Assembly: GCA_019639075.1 (NCBI GenBank)
Contig: JAHBSO010000004.1
Span: 124,001-188,000 of the forward strand
Reading direction: 5' to 3'
DNA: 64,000 nucleotides
DNA from: Actinomycetota bacterium
GTDB lineage: Bacteria; Actinomycetota; Acidimicrobiia; Acidimicrobiales; Iamiaceae
In this document: positions 8,180 through 18,221 of the stretch, piece by piece
Numbering within the stretch: the stretch's first letter is position 1
Layout of the letters: each line of letters starts with the position of its first letter
Translations under genes and position numbers: made by a program
Notes under the pieces: generated by a model
What the model was told of the DNA's origin: nothing
Database searches by the model: none
What the model saw: only the letters and a program-made list of their open reading frames with translations

Positions 8180-8235
8180 ATTATAGTTGACGACCGCCAA
8201 CAATAGTTCCCATGTTGTGGGTCGTCAACTATGTT
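8180..8235. promoter_or_regulatory. Bidirectional promoter with inverted-repeat operator
   Basis: ATAGTTGACGACC (8183-8195) and its exact complement GGTCGTCAACTAT (8220-8232) flank a 24-base centre. The left arm overlaps the minus-strand -10 (TATAAT, 8185-8180) of the Xre gene. The right arm overlaps the plus-strand -10 (TATGTT, 8230-8235), which is six bases before GTG 8242. A protein bound to both arms would block both promoters. Confidence 0.65.
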
Positions 8236-8241
8236 CAGTGC

Positions 8242-8445
8242 GTGGCAGCCCGATCCATCGACCCGGATGATCTCGTCGGGGCGAGTGAGGTCGCCGCGAT
8301 CCTCGGCCTCTCGAAGCGAAGCGCCGTGAGCGTGTATCGATCGAGATACCCGGACTTCCCAGCACCGGTCGTCGACAAGGCGCCATGTCTGCTTTGGCTG
8401 CGTCAGGACGTAGAGGCCTGGAGTCAGGATCGGGCTGGCCGCTGA
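8242..8445 (+). CDS. Small AlpA/excisionase-type HTH protein
   Basis: 67 aa from GTG 8242, chosen because a TATGTT box lies six bases upstream (leaderless). An ATG 30 bases earlier would overlap the operator. The body reads [33 protein letters not shown] followed by [16 protein letters not shown]. This is the standard winged HTH_17 pattern of MerR-like AlpA/Xis proteins: helix-turn-helix, short wing, then a W.R.DVEAW end. Such proteins act as excisionases or as small activators in integrative elements. It is the first gene before hsdM and may regulate the restriction operon or the excision of the island. Confidence 0.65.
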   Translation: MAARSIDPDDLVGASEVAAILGLSKRSAVSVYRSRYPDFPAPVVDKAPCLLWLRQDVEAWSQDRAGR

Positions 8446-8540
8446 CGCGATACGAGAGCCATGACAGCCGACCTTGGCCGGCCCGTCTACCGTTGGTCGG
8501 ACAGCAGAGAGTGGATGTTCGGGTCGCGAGGGGAGACACG

Positions 8541-10490
8541 TTGCGGTCAGTGAGCACCGTGGCCGCAGAGATCGGCGAGATCGAAGGCTTCTTCATCCGC
8601 TTCGTCGATGGCGACGAGGATGTATCCCGTCGGCGCGTCGAGGACTATCCCTACCAGCGAGCCGCGCGGGGCTCGTGGACGGTCGCCAAGTGGCGAGAGC
8701 AGCGGTTCTTGGCCAGCTATCCCGACTTCCAGGTGGAGGTGCTCCGGACCGACGGTTCGGTGGCGCACGGCAAGACATTGCTTGACACTCTGCGGGCCGA
8801 ATGGGCGGAGGCCGACGAGTACGACGAGGACGAAGCCGACGACGAGGAGCCCTCAACCACCCTGGCCTCCGCAATCGAGGCCGAACGACCACGATCTGCG
8901 CGACGGGCTGCCAAGAAGACCACCGTAACTCGCTCTCTTGAGCAGATCCTCTGGGACGCCGCCGACAAGATGCGCGGCAACCTCGAAGCGGCCGAGTACA
9001 AGCACGTAGCCCTCGGCCTGGTGTTCCTCAAGTACGTGAGCGACGCTTTCGAGCAACGGCGCCGGTTCCTTGTCGAAGCCACCGCCGACCCCGACTCGGA
9101 CTTCTTCATCCCCAACTCTGATCGCCGTGTCACGATCATCGAGTCACGCGACGAGTACACGTCCGAGAACGTGTTCTGGGTGCCCGAGGACGCACGGTGG
9201 GAGTACATCCAGGCCCAGGCCAAGCAGCCCACGATCGGCGTGCTGCTGGACCGAGCAATGGATGCCATCGAGAAGGAGAACCCGACCCTCAAGGGCGTAT
9301 TGCCAAAGGCGTACGCCCGCGAGGACATCGACAAGCGGCTGCTCGGCGAGCTGGTCGACCTGATCGGCAACATCGGCTTCACCGACACCAACGACCACGG
9401 CTCGGACGATGTACTGGGTCGGGTGTACGAGTATTTCCTCGGCCGCTTCGCAGCGGCCGAGGGCCGAAACGCTGGCGAGTTCTATACGCCTCGCTCGATC
9501 GTCCGCCTGCTGGTCGAGATGCTCGAGCCCTACAGGGGGCGCGTGTTCGATCCGTGCTGCGGGTCCGGCGGCATGTTTGTGCAGTCGAGCGAGTTCGTTG
9601 CCGCCCACGGCGGACGCCGGACCGACCTCGCCATCTACGGCCAGGAGTTCGTGGCCACCACGTGGCGCTTGGCCAAGATGAACCTGGCCATCCGAGGCAT
9701 CGAGGCCAACCTCGGCGACCGCTCGGACGACAGCTTCCACCGCGACGAGTTCCCCGACCTCCGAGCCGACTTCATCCTGGCCAACCCACCGTTCAATAAG
9801 GACGACTGGTTCTCCGACGCCCTTCGCGACGACGTGCGCTGGGCCTACGGCCAGCCGCCGGCTGGCAACGCCAACTTCGCGTGGGTCCAACACTTCGTCC
9901 ACCACCTGGCACCGAACGGCATCGCGGGGTTCGTGCTCGCCAACGGGTCGCTGTCGTCCAAGCAATCCGGCGAAGGTGAGATCCGACGCAAGCTCGTTGA
10001 AGCCGACCTCGTCGATTGCATCGTGGCCCTGCCCGAGAAGCTGTTCTTCAACACCGGAATTCCGGTGTGCCTGTGGTTCGTCGCGAAGAACCGACATAGC
10101 AACGGCCACCGCGCACGATCAGGCGAGGTGCTGTTCGTCGATGCCCGCCAGCTCGGCCGTATGGAGACCCGCACCCTGCGGGTCCTCGACGACGCCGACG
10201 TCGCCAGGGTGGCCAACACCTACCACTCATGGCGATCCGAGTCGCCGGAGATCCCGTACGAGGACGTGCCCGGATTCTGCAAGGTCGCGAGCGCGAACGA
10301 ACTCAAGCAGCACGACTTCGTGCTCACGCCGGGTCGCTACGTCGGCGCCTCCGAGGCCGAAGCGGACGACGAACCCATCGAGGCCAAGCTCGCCCGCCTT
10401 CGAGAGCGCCTCGTCCAGGAGTTTGAGGAAGCGGACCGCCTCGAAGCGATCATCCGAGGTCGGCTGGACGGGTTGGCCCGTGGGCGTTGA
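8541..10490 (+). CDS. hsdM: Type I restriction-modification DNA methyltransferase subunit
   Basis: 649 aa if started at TTG 8541, six bases after GGGGAG (GTG 8550 and an ATG at 8385 are alternatives). The methylase body begins about residue 130 with [34 protein letters not shown], the typical HsdM N-terminal helical domain. It then has SAM motif I ([12 protein letters not shown]) and motif IV (NPPFNKDDW), defining an N6-adenine methyltransferase. The first 125 residues are an extra domain ([25 protein letters not shown], then an acidic linker and a basic AEARRAAKK-like stretch) not usual in HsdM. The gene overlaps hsdS by 11 bases. The product modifies host DNA with HsdS and completes the restriction complex with HsdR. 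Confidence 0.9.
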   Translation: MRSVSTVAAEIGEIEGFFIRFVDGDEDVSRRRVEDYPYQRAARGSWTVAKWREQRFLASYPDFQVEVLRTDGSVAHGKTLLDTLRAEWAEADEYDEDEADDEEPSTTLASAIEAERPRSARRAAKKTTVTRSLEQILWDAADKMRGNLEAAEYKHVALGLVFLKYVSDAFEQRRRFLVEATADPDSDFFIPNSDRRVTIIESRDEYTSENVFWVPEDARWEYIQAQAKQPTIGVLLDRAMDAIEKENPTLKGVLPKAYAREDIDKRLLGELVDLIGNIGFTDTNDHGSDDVLGRVYEYFLGRFAAAEGRNAGEFYTPRSIVRLLVEMLEPYRGRVFDPCCGSGGMFVQSSEFVAAHGGRRTDLAIYGQEFVATTWRLAKMNLAIRGIEANLGDRSDDSFHRDEFPDLRADFILANPPFNKDDWFSDALRDDVRWAYGQPPAGNANFAWVQHFVHHLAPNGIAGFVLANGSLSSKQSGEGEIRRKLVEADLVDCIVALPEKLFFNTGIPVCLWFVAKNRHSNGHRARSGEVLFVDARQLGRMETRTLRVLDDADVARVANTYHSWRSESPEIPYEDVPGFCKVASANELKQHDFVLTPGRYVGASEAEADDEPIEAKLARLRERLVQEFEEADRLEAIIRGRLDGLARGR

Positions 10491-11817
10491 AACACGCACC
10501 GGCGGCCGCGAGGCGACCTCGGGCGTAATTGGTGGTGGCACGGCTCTCGCCGTTGGCAACCCTGGTACCCCTGCGCCTGAAGGCTTCGACTGGACCGAAC
10601 TCCTCAGCGTTGCGCGCCTCGAGACCGGCCATACTCCGTCTCGTCGCCGTCCCGAGTACTGGGGCGGAGACGTCCCATGGATCGGGATCAAGGATGCCAC
10701 CGCGAACTACGGGCGCACGATCGACTCCACCAATCAGACAGTCACAGACGAAGGCATCGCCAACTCCTCAGCCCGAGTCTTGCCTGCTGGGACGGTCTGC
10801 CTCTCCCGAACCGCATCCGTCGGCTACGTGGTTGTCATGGGAATCCCGATGGCGACTAGCCAGGACTTCGTCAATTGGGTCTGCGGCCCCAACCTCGACC
10901 ACCGCTACCTGAAGTACGTGCTCCAGCTCGAGCGCGACACGCTGCTTCGATTCGCCAGCGGGACCACCCACCAGACGATCTACTTCCCCGAGGCAAAGGC
11001 ATTTCACATTCTCCTGCCGGGGATCGAACAGCAGCGGGCAATCGCAGGAGTGATGGGCGCACTCGACGACAAGATCGAGTCCAACCGGCGACTTCGAGAG
11101 ACCGCTGACGACCTCCTCATCACGATCTTTGCTGCGTCACTAACGCAGGACGGCAGGCCATGGGAGTGCTCATGGCCCACAGCGAACCTGGGCGACCACC
11201 TCGAGGTCCTAGAGACCGGTCGGCGCCCGCCAGGCGGTGTTCGTGGAGTCACTTCGGGGGTGCCGAGCATCGGGGCCGAGAGCATCACCCGCGCGGGGGA
11301 GTTCGACTACTCGAAGCTGAAGCTGGTCCCGACGGACTTCTTCGACTCCATGAAGCGTGGGCAACTCGAAGACAGAGATGTCCTGCTCTACAAGGACGGC
11401 GGCACACCAGGGAACTTCGAGCCGCACGTGTCCATGGTCGGACAGGGCTTCCCGTTCGTGACCGCTGCGATCAACGAGCACGTCTACCGTCTCCGGATCA
11501 GGTCCCCCTACTCCCAGGACTTCCTGTATGCGTGGTTGTCCGCGCCGGGGACTATGGACGAGATGCGGCGCCGGGGAACGGGCGTGGCGATTCCCAGCCT
11601 CAACTCGGCCAACCTCCGAACGATGCCGTTTCCGCTGCCAGACACGGCCCGGCTTCTTGCTGCGCAAGCAGAAGCCGAGCCCGTCATGACCGCCCTGCTG
11701 CAGTCGGCCACGGAATCGCGGACCCTCGCCGAGCTCCGCGACGCCCTCCTTCCCGAGTTGCTGTCTGGACGTATGCGGGTTCCGGCGGCCGAGGATCTGG
11801 TTAAGGCCGCGACGTGA
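10480..11817 (+). CDS. hsdS: Type I restriction-modification specificity subunit
   Basis: About 445 aa from GTG 10480, overlapping the end of hsdM. Two target-recognition domains are visible. The first starts at [34 protein letters not shown] and ends in the conserved helix [32 protein letters not shown]. The second starts at [17 protein letters not shown] and ends in [38 protein letters not shown]. Each recognition domain plus its long conserved helix is the hallmark of HsdS, which binds the two halves of a bipartite DNA site. The stop overlaps the GTG of hsdR. Confidence 0.9.
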   Translation: MGVETRTGGREATSGVIGGGTALAVGNPGTPAPEGFDWTELLSVARLETGHTPSRRRPEYWGGDVPWIGIKDATANYGRTIDSTNQTVTDEGIANSSARVLPAGTVCLSRTASVGYVVVMGIPMATSQDFVNWVCGPNLDHRYLKYVLQLERDTLLRFASGTTHQTIYFPEAKAFHILLPGIEQQRAIAGVMGALDDKIESNRRLRETADDLLITIFAASLTQDGRPWECSWPTANLGDHLEVLETGRRPPGGVRGVTSGVPSIGAESITRAGEFDYSKLKLVPTDFFDSMKRGQLEDRDVLLYKDGGTPGNFEPHVSMVGQGFPFVTAAINEHVYRLRIRSPYSQDFLYAWLSAPGTMDEMRRRGTGVAIPSLNSANLRTMPFPLPDTARLLAAQAEAEPVMTALLQSATESRTLAELRDALLPELLSGRMRVPAAEDLVKAAT

Positions 11818-14800
11818 GCGGGGGGATCACCGAGGGCATCGTCGAAGCGGCGTGCCTGGGCTACTTCCAGGCCATCGGCTACCACACGCTGCCGGGTCCG
11901 GTGCTCGGTCCCGACGGCGAGGCGCCGGAGCGATCGTCGTGGGACGACGTCCTGATCGAGGGTCGGCTTCGTGACGCGATCGCTCGCATCAATTCTGACC
12001 TTCCCGCAGGCGTCGTCGACCTGGCGGTCGCCCGGGTACGGCGCGCCGAGTCGCAGAGCCCGACGGCCGAGAACGAGCGGCTGCATCGTCTGCTGGTCGG
12101 TGGGGTTCCGGTCGAGCACCGCGTCGACGGCGCGGTGCGCACGTCGCTGGTGTGGCTCGTCGACTGGGACGACCCGGCCAACAACGACTGGCTGGCGGTC
12201 AATCAGTTCACTGTGGTCGGCGCCAAGACCCGCCGTCCCGACGTGGTCGTGTTCGTCAACGGCCTGCCCCTGGCACTGATCGAGCTGAAGAACCCCGGTG
12301 CCGAGCAGGCCACGGTCAAAGGGGCCTGGAATCAGGTGCAGACCTACCGCAACGACATCCCGGCGATATTCACGCCCAACGCGGTGTGCGTGGTATCCGA
12401 CGGTCTCGGCGCGCTTATGGGGTCGTTCTCAGCTGGCTGGGAGCACTACGCGCCGTGGAAGACCATTGACGGCCGCGAGGTGGTGACCGACAAGCCGCCA
12501 CTCGAAGTGCTGATCCGTGGCGTGTTCGAACCGGCGAGGTTTCTCGACCTGGTCCGCAACTTCGTCGTGTTCAGCGACGAGCCGGCCGGCCTGGTGAAGC
12601 GCGTGGCCAAGTACCACCAGTACTGGGCGGTCAACGCTGCGGTCGAGTCGACCGTCGAAGCCTCGGGCCCCGATGGGGACCGGCGGGGCGGTGTGGTGTG
12701 GCACACACAGGGATCGGGCAAGTCGATCGAGATGCTGCTGTACGCGGCAAAGGTGATGCGATCGGCGGAGATGGGCAACCCGACACTCGTGCTGATCACG
12801 GACCGCAACGATCTCGATGACCAGCTCTTTGCTGAGGTGTTCGCCCCTGCCCGGATCCTGCCGGAGACCCCGAAGCAGGCCGGTTCACGCGCGGAGATGC
12901 GGTCGCTGCTCGACAGGGCATCGGGCGGCATCGTGTTCACGACGATCCAGAAGTTCGCCCCTGACGAGCGCGGCGACGTCCACCCGCTGTTGACGGACCG
13001 CCGCAACGTGGTCGTGATCGCGGATGAGGCGCACCGCTCGCAGTACGACTTCCTCGACGGCTACGCCCGCCACCTGCACGACGCGCTCCCCAACGCCACG
13101 TACCTAGGTTTTACGGGCACACCGATTGAGACCGCCGACAAGTCCACCCGCCAGGTATTTGGCGACTATATCGACATCTACGACCTCACCCGAGCCGTGG
13201 AGGATGGGGCGACGGTCCGGATTTTCTACGAGTCGCGGCTGGCCAAGGTGACGCTGCCCGACGAGGCCCGAGAGGCGATCGACGAGGAGGTCGATGACGT
13301 CACCGAGGGCACTGAGGTCGAAACTGCCGAGCGGGCCAAGAGCCGCTGGGCACGCCTGGAGGCCATTGTCGGCTCGGACGATCGCCTCGACGCCATCGCG
13401 GCGGACATCGTCGAGCACTGGGAGGCGCGTCGGGCGAACCTCCTGGGCAAGGCGATGGTGGTCTGCATGAGCCGGCGCATCTGCGTTGAGCTCTACGACC
13501 GCATCGTTGCGCTCCGGCCTGACTGGCACGACCCCGACTCGTCAGCCGGGAGGGTCAAGGTGGTGATGACCGGCTCCGCAGCGGACCCGCCGGAGTTCCA
13601 GTCACACCTGCACTCCAAGGACATCCAGCGGGCCATCAAGGCGCGGGCGAAGGACCCCGACGACCCGCTGGAACTGGTGATCGTGCGCGACATGTGGCTC
13701 ACCGGTTTTGACGCGCCGGCGATGCACACCATGTACGTCGACAAGCCGATGCAGGGTGCCGGGCTCATGCAGGCCATCGCCCGGGTGAACCGCACGTTTC
13801 GGGACAAGCCCGGTGGGTTGATCGTCGACTACATCGGTATCGCCCCGAACCTGCGCAAGGCGCTCGCCGAGTACTCGCCATCCGATCGCGACCAGGCCGG
13901 TGTGCCGATCGAGCAGGTGGTCGCGGTGATGCAGGAGAAGCACGACGTCGTCACCTCGATGCTGTACGGCCTCGCCTGGGCCGCCGATCCGAGGCTCCCG
14001 GCCGACGAGCGTCTGGCGCAGCTCTGGAACGTCATGGACTTCGTGCTTGCAGACGCCGACCGCAAGGCCCGGTACCTGGACCAGGTCCTCGCGCTCACCA
14101 AGGCGTTCGCCCTGTGCGGCACGAGGGACGAAGCGATGGCGATCCGCGACGACGTGAAGCTCTTCGCCGACGTCCGCTCGGCGATCGCCAAGCTCGATCA
14201 TGAAGGGTCCGGGCCACGAGAGCCCGGCACCGCCGAGATGGACACGGCCATCGCGCAGCTCGTCTCCGAGGCCGTCGTCTCCGAAGGTGTCATCGACGTG
14301 TACGCCGCGGCGGGCATCGACAAGCCCGAACTGTCGATCCTCTCCGACGAGTTCCTCGACGGCCTCGCCCGCGCTGAGCGCCCGAACCTTCAGCTCGAGC
14401 TGCTCCGCCGGCTGCTCGACGACGAGATCCGTAGCCAACGCCGCACCAACCTCGTCCAGGCCCGCAGGTTCTCCGAACTGCTCGACGAAGCGATCAATCG
14501 GTACACCAACCGAGCGCTGTCGACGGCCGAGATCATCGCCGCGCTCGTCGACCTGGCCAAAGAGCTGCGCGAGTCAAGGGCCAGGGCGGGCGAGCTGGGG
14601 CTCGCCGAGGACGAGCTCGCGTTCTACGACGCTGTCTGCCAGAACGACGCCGCAGTTCTGGAACTCGGCGACGAGACCCTCAAGGCGATCGCCCACGCAC
14701 TCGTCAAGGCTGTGCGCGATTCGGCGACGATCGACTGGAATCTCAAGGAGTCCGTCCAGGCCGGGCTACGGGCGAAGGTGAAGCGACTCCTCGCCAGGTA

Positions 14801-14885
14801 CGACTACCCGCCCGACAAAGAAGAGCGAGCGATCGAGCTCGTCCTCGAACAAGCCCAGCTCTTCGCCAACGCCAGCGCAGCATGA
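11814..14885 (+). CDS. hsdR: Type I restriction endonuclease subunit
   Basis: 1023 aa, from a GTG overlapping the hsdS stop by 4 bases. The N-terminal PD-(D/E)XK nuclease domain shows [23 protein letters not shown] (about residues 140-165). The helicase motor follows with Walker [12 protein letters not shown] (about 300), motif [15 protein letters not shown], motif [12 protein letters not shown] and a C-terminal RecA-like half including [17 protein letters not shown]. The C-terminal 300 residues are the usual helical HsdR tail. The protein translocates DNA with ATP and cleaves unmodified DNA. No frameshift is seen, so the three-gene system appears intact. Confidence 0.93.
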   Translation: MSGGITEGIVEAACLGYFQAIGYHTLPGPVLGPDGEAPERSSWDDVLIEGRLRDAIARINSDLPAGVVDLAVARVRRAESQSPTAENERLHRLLVGGVPVEHRVDGAVRTSLVWLVDWDDPANNDWLAVNQFTVVGAKTRRPDVVVFVNGLPLALIELKNPGAEQATVKGAWNQVQTYRNDIPAIFTPNAVCVVSDGLGALMGSFSAGWEHYAPWKTIDGREVVTDKPPLEVLIRGVFEPARFLDLVRNFVVFSDEPAGLVKRVAKYHQYWAVNAAVESTVEASGPDGDRRGGVVWHTQGSGKSIEMLLYAAKVMRSAEMGNPTLVLITDRNDLDDQLFAEVFAPARILPETPKQAGSRAEMRSLLDRASGGIVFTTIQKFAPDERGDVHPLLTDRRNVVVIADEAHRSQYDFLDGYARHLHDALPNATYLGFTGTPIETADKSTRQVFGDYIDIYDLTRAVEDGATVRIFYESRLAKVTLPDEAREAIDEEVDDVTEGTEVETAERAKSRWARLEAIVGSDDRLDAIAADIVEHWEARRANLLGKAMVVCMSRRICVELYDRIVALRPDWHDPDSSAGRVKVVMTGSAADPPEFQSHLHSKDIQRAIKARAKDPDDPLELVIVRDMWLTGFDAPAMHTMYVDKPMQGAGLMQAIARVNRTFRDKPGGLIVDYIGIAPNLRKALAEYSPSDRDQAGVPIEQVVAVMQEKHDVVTSMLYGLAWAADPRLPADERLAQLWNVMDFVLADADRKARYLDQVLALTKAFALCGTRDEAMAIRDDVKLFADVRSAIAKLDHEGSGPREPGTAEMDTAIAQLVSEAVVSEGVIDVYAAAGIDKPELSILSDEFLDGLARAERPNLQLELLRRLLDDEIRSQRRTNLVQARRFSELLDEAINRYTNRALSTAEIIAALVDLAKELRESRARAGELGLAEDELAFYDAVCQNDAAVLELGDETLKAIAHALVKAVRDSATIDWNLKESVQAGLRAKVKRLLARYDYPPDKEERAIELVLEQAQLFANASAA

Positions 14886-15012
14886 CTGCGACACGATGAT
14901 CCGTCGCACGACTGTCTGCCGTCCCCAGCGCGCTGCAATCTCATCGCAGCGCAATCTGCCTAGACCATGCTCGACCGAACCAGACACCTCAAACGCAGAG
15001 GCCGACGTCCAC

Positions 15013-15043
15013 TATCGTTGGTTTCGGCTATTGCCGCGGAGGA
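15013..15043 (+). promoter_or_regulatory. Promoter -10 and ribosome binding site of NTPase cassette
   Basis: A TATCGT box at 15013-15018 is followed by a short leader and GGAGGA at 15038-15043, four bases before the ATG. The 160-base gap after hsdR therefore seems to hold an independent promoter for the two-gene cassette. Confidence 0.45.
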
Positions 15044-15046
15044 TGA

Positions 15047-16627
15047 ATGAGTAAGCCACTCACCAAACAGCAAGAAGTGCTTGAGGGCTCAAAGGACCGT
15101 ATCCGGCGACGGTATCCCGACTGGGCAGATGAGCTCTACACATTTCTTGAGCGCGATGAGTCGGCGATTGTCTACGCGAATGCTTGGGACAACCCAGACC
15201 TGGGCGCCATCCGCCTCGGCCCGACTGCAGCTATCGCCAAGCAGTTCGACATCTCCCTCGAGATTCCAATTCTGATCGCTACTTTCTCCGGCATGCACCG
15301 ACTCGAACCCCGGGTCCTCCGCCATCTCGATACCTCCCCGCAACTGCGTTCAAGTTCGTCTGCGGACAAGGACTTTGCGATTCTCGTCGCGTCGGACAGC
15401 AAGGCACACGAGTTCGTCAAGGATCGGAAGCGGTTCGCGTTCCCGATTCTCGTCCTAATGACCGACGACCTGCAGAGCGGCGCGTACCGAAACAAGAGCC
15501 TCCGGGGCGAGATGGCGCGTCTGCTGCGCTCCATGAACCATTTCGATTTCAGCAATGAGATCCGTGAGTCAGCAGACTTCTTCGGCAGACTCGACGAGCT
15601 TGATGCTCTAGTGTCCCTTGCCGCAGCCGGGCAGAGTGTCGGAATCTTCGGCTTGCGAAGAGCAGGCAAGACCTCGCTCCTCTACCAAGTCGCCGACCAA
15701 CTCCGCGCCCGTGGCACGCGTTCGGTATACGTTCAGCTGAACGCGATTATCGACGCCGACGATCTTCGAGAGACCATCGTCAGCGAACTCGCAAGGCTCA
15801 CGCTCGAATCAGGCAAGACGATCCCGTCCAACAGCGAGATGCTGCATTCCGACGGAACCATCCAGAGCATCGACACCGTCTCCAGACGTTGGATCTACGA
15901 AGTGAACGGCCTGTTGGATGTCATTGGGGAGGATATCGTCGTCTTCCTTGATGAGACAGACCTTGCGAATGAAGACGCCGCCGAATTCGAGGAATCAGAG
16001 ATCTCGGAGCGACGCGCTCTCTATCGAGTTCTCCAGCAACTCCGTGGTCTCATACAGATCAGAAATGACCGTGCTCAGACCAAGCTTTCCTTCGTCTCAG
16101 CCGGGGTTGCCGCCTCGCTCTACACCAGCGCTATCCGGTTTGGAAAGGACAACCAACTCTTCGGCTTCGCTTCGGCTCGATTCCTGGGACCCATGACACG
16201 CGACGACATGCGACACATGGTGCGCTCGCTGGGCAAGCGCAGTGGCCTGAAGTTCGACAGCTTCGAACTCTTCAACATGCTGTTCTCCGAGTACGGCGGA
16301 CACCCCCACCTCACCCGACAGGCGTGCTCTCGCGTGGCCGAGGCCGTGCAAGCTTCAGACAAGGACGAGGTCCCGCATCGAGTGTCCGTTGCTGACCTAC
16401 AGCTGGCGTTCGCATTCATGGGTGAGGGCTCGCCCGCCCACGCCGCATGGCAGACCTTTCAGAGCTTCAGCCGTTGGTATCCCGCTGAGGCCGAGATCGT
16501 TCACGAGGTAGCCCGAACAGGGGCACCAGCCAAAGACGTGAACCTCATCACCCACGCGATCGCCTTCGGGCTCTGCGACAACACCGGCCGCCTTCGCCTT
16601 GGGGCCCTTCGGCGAAGCGCCCAGTAG
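15047..16627 (+). CDS. STAND/AAA-like P-loop NTPase, first gene of candidate defence pair
   Basis: 526 aa. Residues 1-175 form an alpha/beta N-terminal domain I cannot name (strands LEIPILIATF, DFAILVASDS, FPILVLMTDD). Residues 176-215 read ADFFGRLDELDAL...VGIFGLRRAGKTSLLYQVADQL, the FxGR-type entry and Walker A (202-209) typical of AAA_16/STAND ATPases. Walker B is DIVVFLDETDL (296-306). The C-terminal part has sensor-like and winged-helix-like segments (GGHPHLTRQACSRVAEAV). The gene uses more A/T than its neighbours, which points to transfer. The downstream gene starts on the very next base after this stop, so the pair is certainly one transcription unit. Position next to a type I restriction system suggests antiviral conflict, but this is inference. 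Confidence 0.7.
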   Translation: MSKPLTKQQEVLEGSKDRIRRRYPDWADELYTFLERDESAIVYANAWDNPDLGAIRLGPTAAIAKQFDISLEIPILIATFSGMHRLEPRVLRHLDTSPQLRSSSSADKDFAILVASDSKAHEFVKDRKRFAFPILVLMTDDLQSGAYRNKSLRGEMARLLRSMNHFDFSNEIRESADFFGRLDELDALVSLAAAGQSVGIFGLRRAGKTSLLYQVADQLRARGTRSVYVQLNAIIDADDLRETIVSELARLTLESGKTIPSNSEMLHSDGTIQSIDTVSRRWIYEVNGLLDVIGEDIVVFLDETDLANEDAAEFEESEISERRALYRVLQQLRGLIQIRNDRAQTKLSFVSAGVAASLYTSAIRFGKDNQLFGFASARFLGPMTRDDMRHMVRSLGKRSGLKFDSFELFNMLFSEYGGHPHLTRQACSRVAEAVQASDKDEVPHRVSVADLQLAFAFMGEGSPAHAAWQTFQSFSRWYPAEAEIVHEVARTGAPAKDVNLITHAIAFGLCDNTGRLRLGALRRSAQ

Positions 16628-17920
16628 GTGAGCTGGGTCGAGCAGTGCGAAGCCGCCCTCTTGGAGGGTGCGTCGATCAACGTCGTTGGGCTGTCCGGAA
16701 GCGGCCGAAGCCAGTCACTACATCAGCTGCGCGATTACTTGACCAAGCAAGGCTGGTCGTGTGCCCTCTGGACCCCCGAGGCCCTCGACGCCATGAGCCG
16801 GCAGGACATGAAAGCCGGCGTCTCCGATCTCCGCGACACTACGTCTCTTCCCGTGCTCCTCGTCGACGACTTCGGTGACTTCCTCGTCGCCAATACGAAC
16901 GGCCCGTGGCTCGAACGGATGCTGTTCAGTGCAGCACACGAGGACCCGACCGATGACGGCGAGTACCTCAGATGTGTCCTTGCGACTTATCCACGAGACC
17001 GAGAGATCGTCGGCCCCGGATCGGTGCTTCGTGAACGCGCCAAGGTAATCCCCCCAAGCCCGCCTGTCCCTGCGATTGGAGAACTCGACACCTGGGAGGC
17101 CTCGTCGCCAGATGATCTACTTTCTCTCACCGGACGGTCCTCCCTGCTGGCGAGCGTCGGTGGACCAAGCCCCTCCTCTCGGCGAGGCAATGCGACCGCG
17201 CAAACCACCGCGGCCTTGCCGACGTTCGTGGGGCAGCTAGACGGAGCGCACCAGAAACGCCTGGGGACAATCCTTGGCCGCGCTGTTCCGGCTCGTTGGC
17301 GAGAGAACGACGCCGACCCAATCCTCCGGCCGTTGATGGTCGCTGTGTCAGATGCCAGCGGCGTGAGATGCCAGATACCCGAGGTCGTGGAGTCGAATGA
17401 ACTCCTGCCCCTCCTTCTCAGCGAGCGGTGGCCAGAGCGCGAGCCTCGGGCATCAGCGCGCCGATTTGCCGCCCGATGTGGCAACGAACCGAATCCGATC
17501 TGGGTCGACAACTACCTCTCAGACCTGGAGCGCTTGGACTTCAACCTCCTTGCAGGCTTCCTGTCCTACGTGATCGGACTCAGGCCAACAGGCACTGGGC
17601 TTCGGCTTCTTTCGCGCGACTTCGTCGCCGGCCATCGGGTCCAGCCCAAGGACCTTGGCATTGCGCTTGCAGGTGCCGGCCTCGGAGCGAACGTCCAAGA
17701 GCGGATCGAATGGAAGGTCTACGACCAACGGCTAGGCACCAACCTCCATCGCCGGGAGTTGCTCCTGCCACGGCGAGGGGCGGGCTTTTCTCTCCCGATC
17801 GTGTCGATGCTCGTCGGACAATCGGACCTCGGAAATGAAACAGATGCAGAGCTGACTCTGCCTGATGCCGCTCCAACACACGCCGCTTGGGCCAATGGTG
17901 TCCCCGTCCCCTGGCCTTAG
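16628..17920 (+). CDS. Degenerate P-loop protein with possible PLD-like C-terminal domain
   Basis: 430 aa, GTG start abutting the previous stop. The N-terminus is a P-loop with a changed Walker A (GLSGSGRSQS, residues 21-30, Lys replaced by Arg) and a Walker B-like LPVLLVDDFGDFL (74-86), so it may bind but poorly hydrolyse nucleotide. Residues 140-230 are a Pro/Ser-rich linker. The C-terminal 150 residues contain WVDNYLSDLERLDFNLLAGFL, GTGLRLLSRDF and KVYDQRLGTNLHRRELLL. This order resembles the phospholipase-D-like MIT C-terminal fold (conserved DPY-like start and H-R-R/D-R-H signature), which I propose with low confidence. It probably acts as the effector partner of the intact NTPase upstream. 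Confidence 0.6.
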   Translation: MSWVEQCEAALLEGASINVVGLSGSGRSQSLHQLRDYLTKQGWSCALWTPEALDAMSRQDMKAGVSDLRDTTSLPVLLVDDFGDFLVANTNGPWLERMLFSAAHEDPTDDGEYLRCVLATYPRDREIVGPGSVLRERAKVIPPSPPVPAIGELDTWEASSPDDLLSLTGRSSLLASVGGPSPSSRRGNATAQTTAALPTFVGQLDGAHQKRLGTILGRAVPARWRENDADPILRPLMVAVSDASGVRCQIPEVVESNELLPLLLSERWPEREPRASARRFAARCGNEPNPIWVDNYLSDLERLDFNLLAGFLSYVIGLRPTGTGLRLLSRDFVAGHRVQPKDLGIALAGAGLGANVQERIEWKVYDQRLGTNLHRRELLLPRRGAGFSLPIVSMLVGQSDLGNETDAELTLPDAAPTHAAWANGVPVPWP

Positions 17921-18131
17921 AGGCAGTCCCGATCGTCCACCCGCCGACTTTCCGGCACCTACAAGATCAGATGTGGCCGGTCCCGGCCTGTCCGGCGGCG
18001 TAGCGCCTCGCGGCAGCGGCCCGGCACGTGGCGGATCACAACCAGGGGCTCGCTCGTAGGTGAGTGCAGCTCGGAGGTTGCGATCAAGCGCGAGGGGGAC
18101 TGCCACACACTTGTTGTGAGCCGTCCCGTGC

Positions 18132-18160
18132 TTGGTGCGGCTCAGACCACCGTCTAGATT
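18132..18160 (+). promoter_or_regulatory. Promoter of secreted hydrolase gene
   Basis: TTGGTG (18132-18137), 17 bases, TAGATT (18155-18160): a good vegetative promoter, with a leader of about 55 bases ending in GGGGAGAG before GTG 18222. The rest of the gap from 17921 contains only GC-rich hairpins, for example around GGCCGGTCCCGGCC, and no ORF. Confidence 0.6.
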
Positions 18161-18221
18161 CGGCGCTGCGGGATGAATTCGCGATTCGGTTGGCGGGCGG
18201 GCGCCTTGCTTTGGGGAGAGA

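Noticed and set aside
16628..17920. Reading the second cassette protein as a normal AAA ATPase
   Set aside because: The Walker A lysine is arginine and the usual downstream sensor motifs are missing, so an active ATPase is unlikely.
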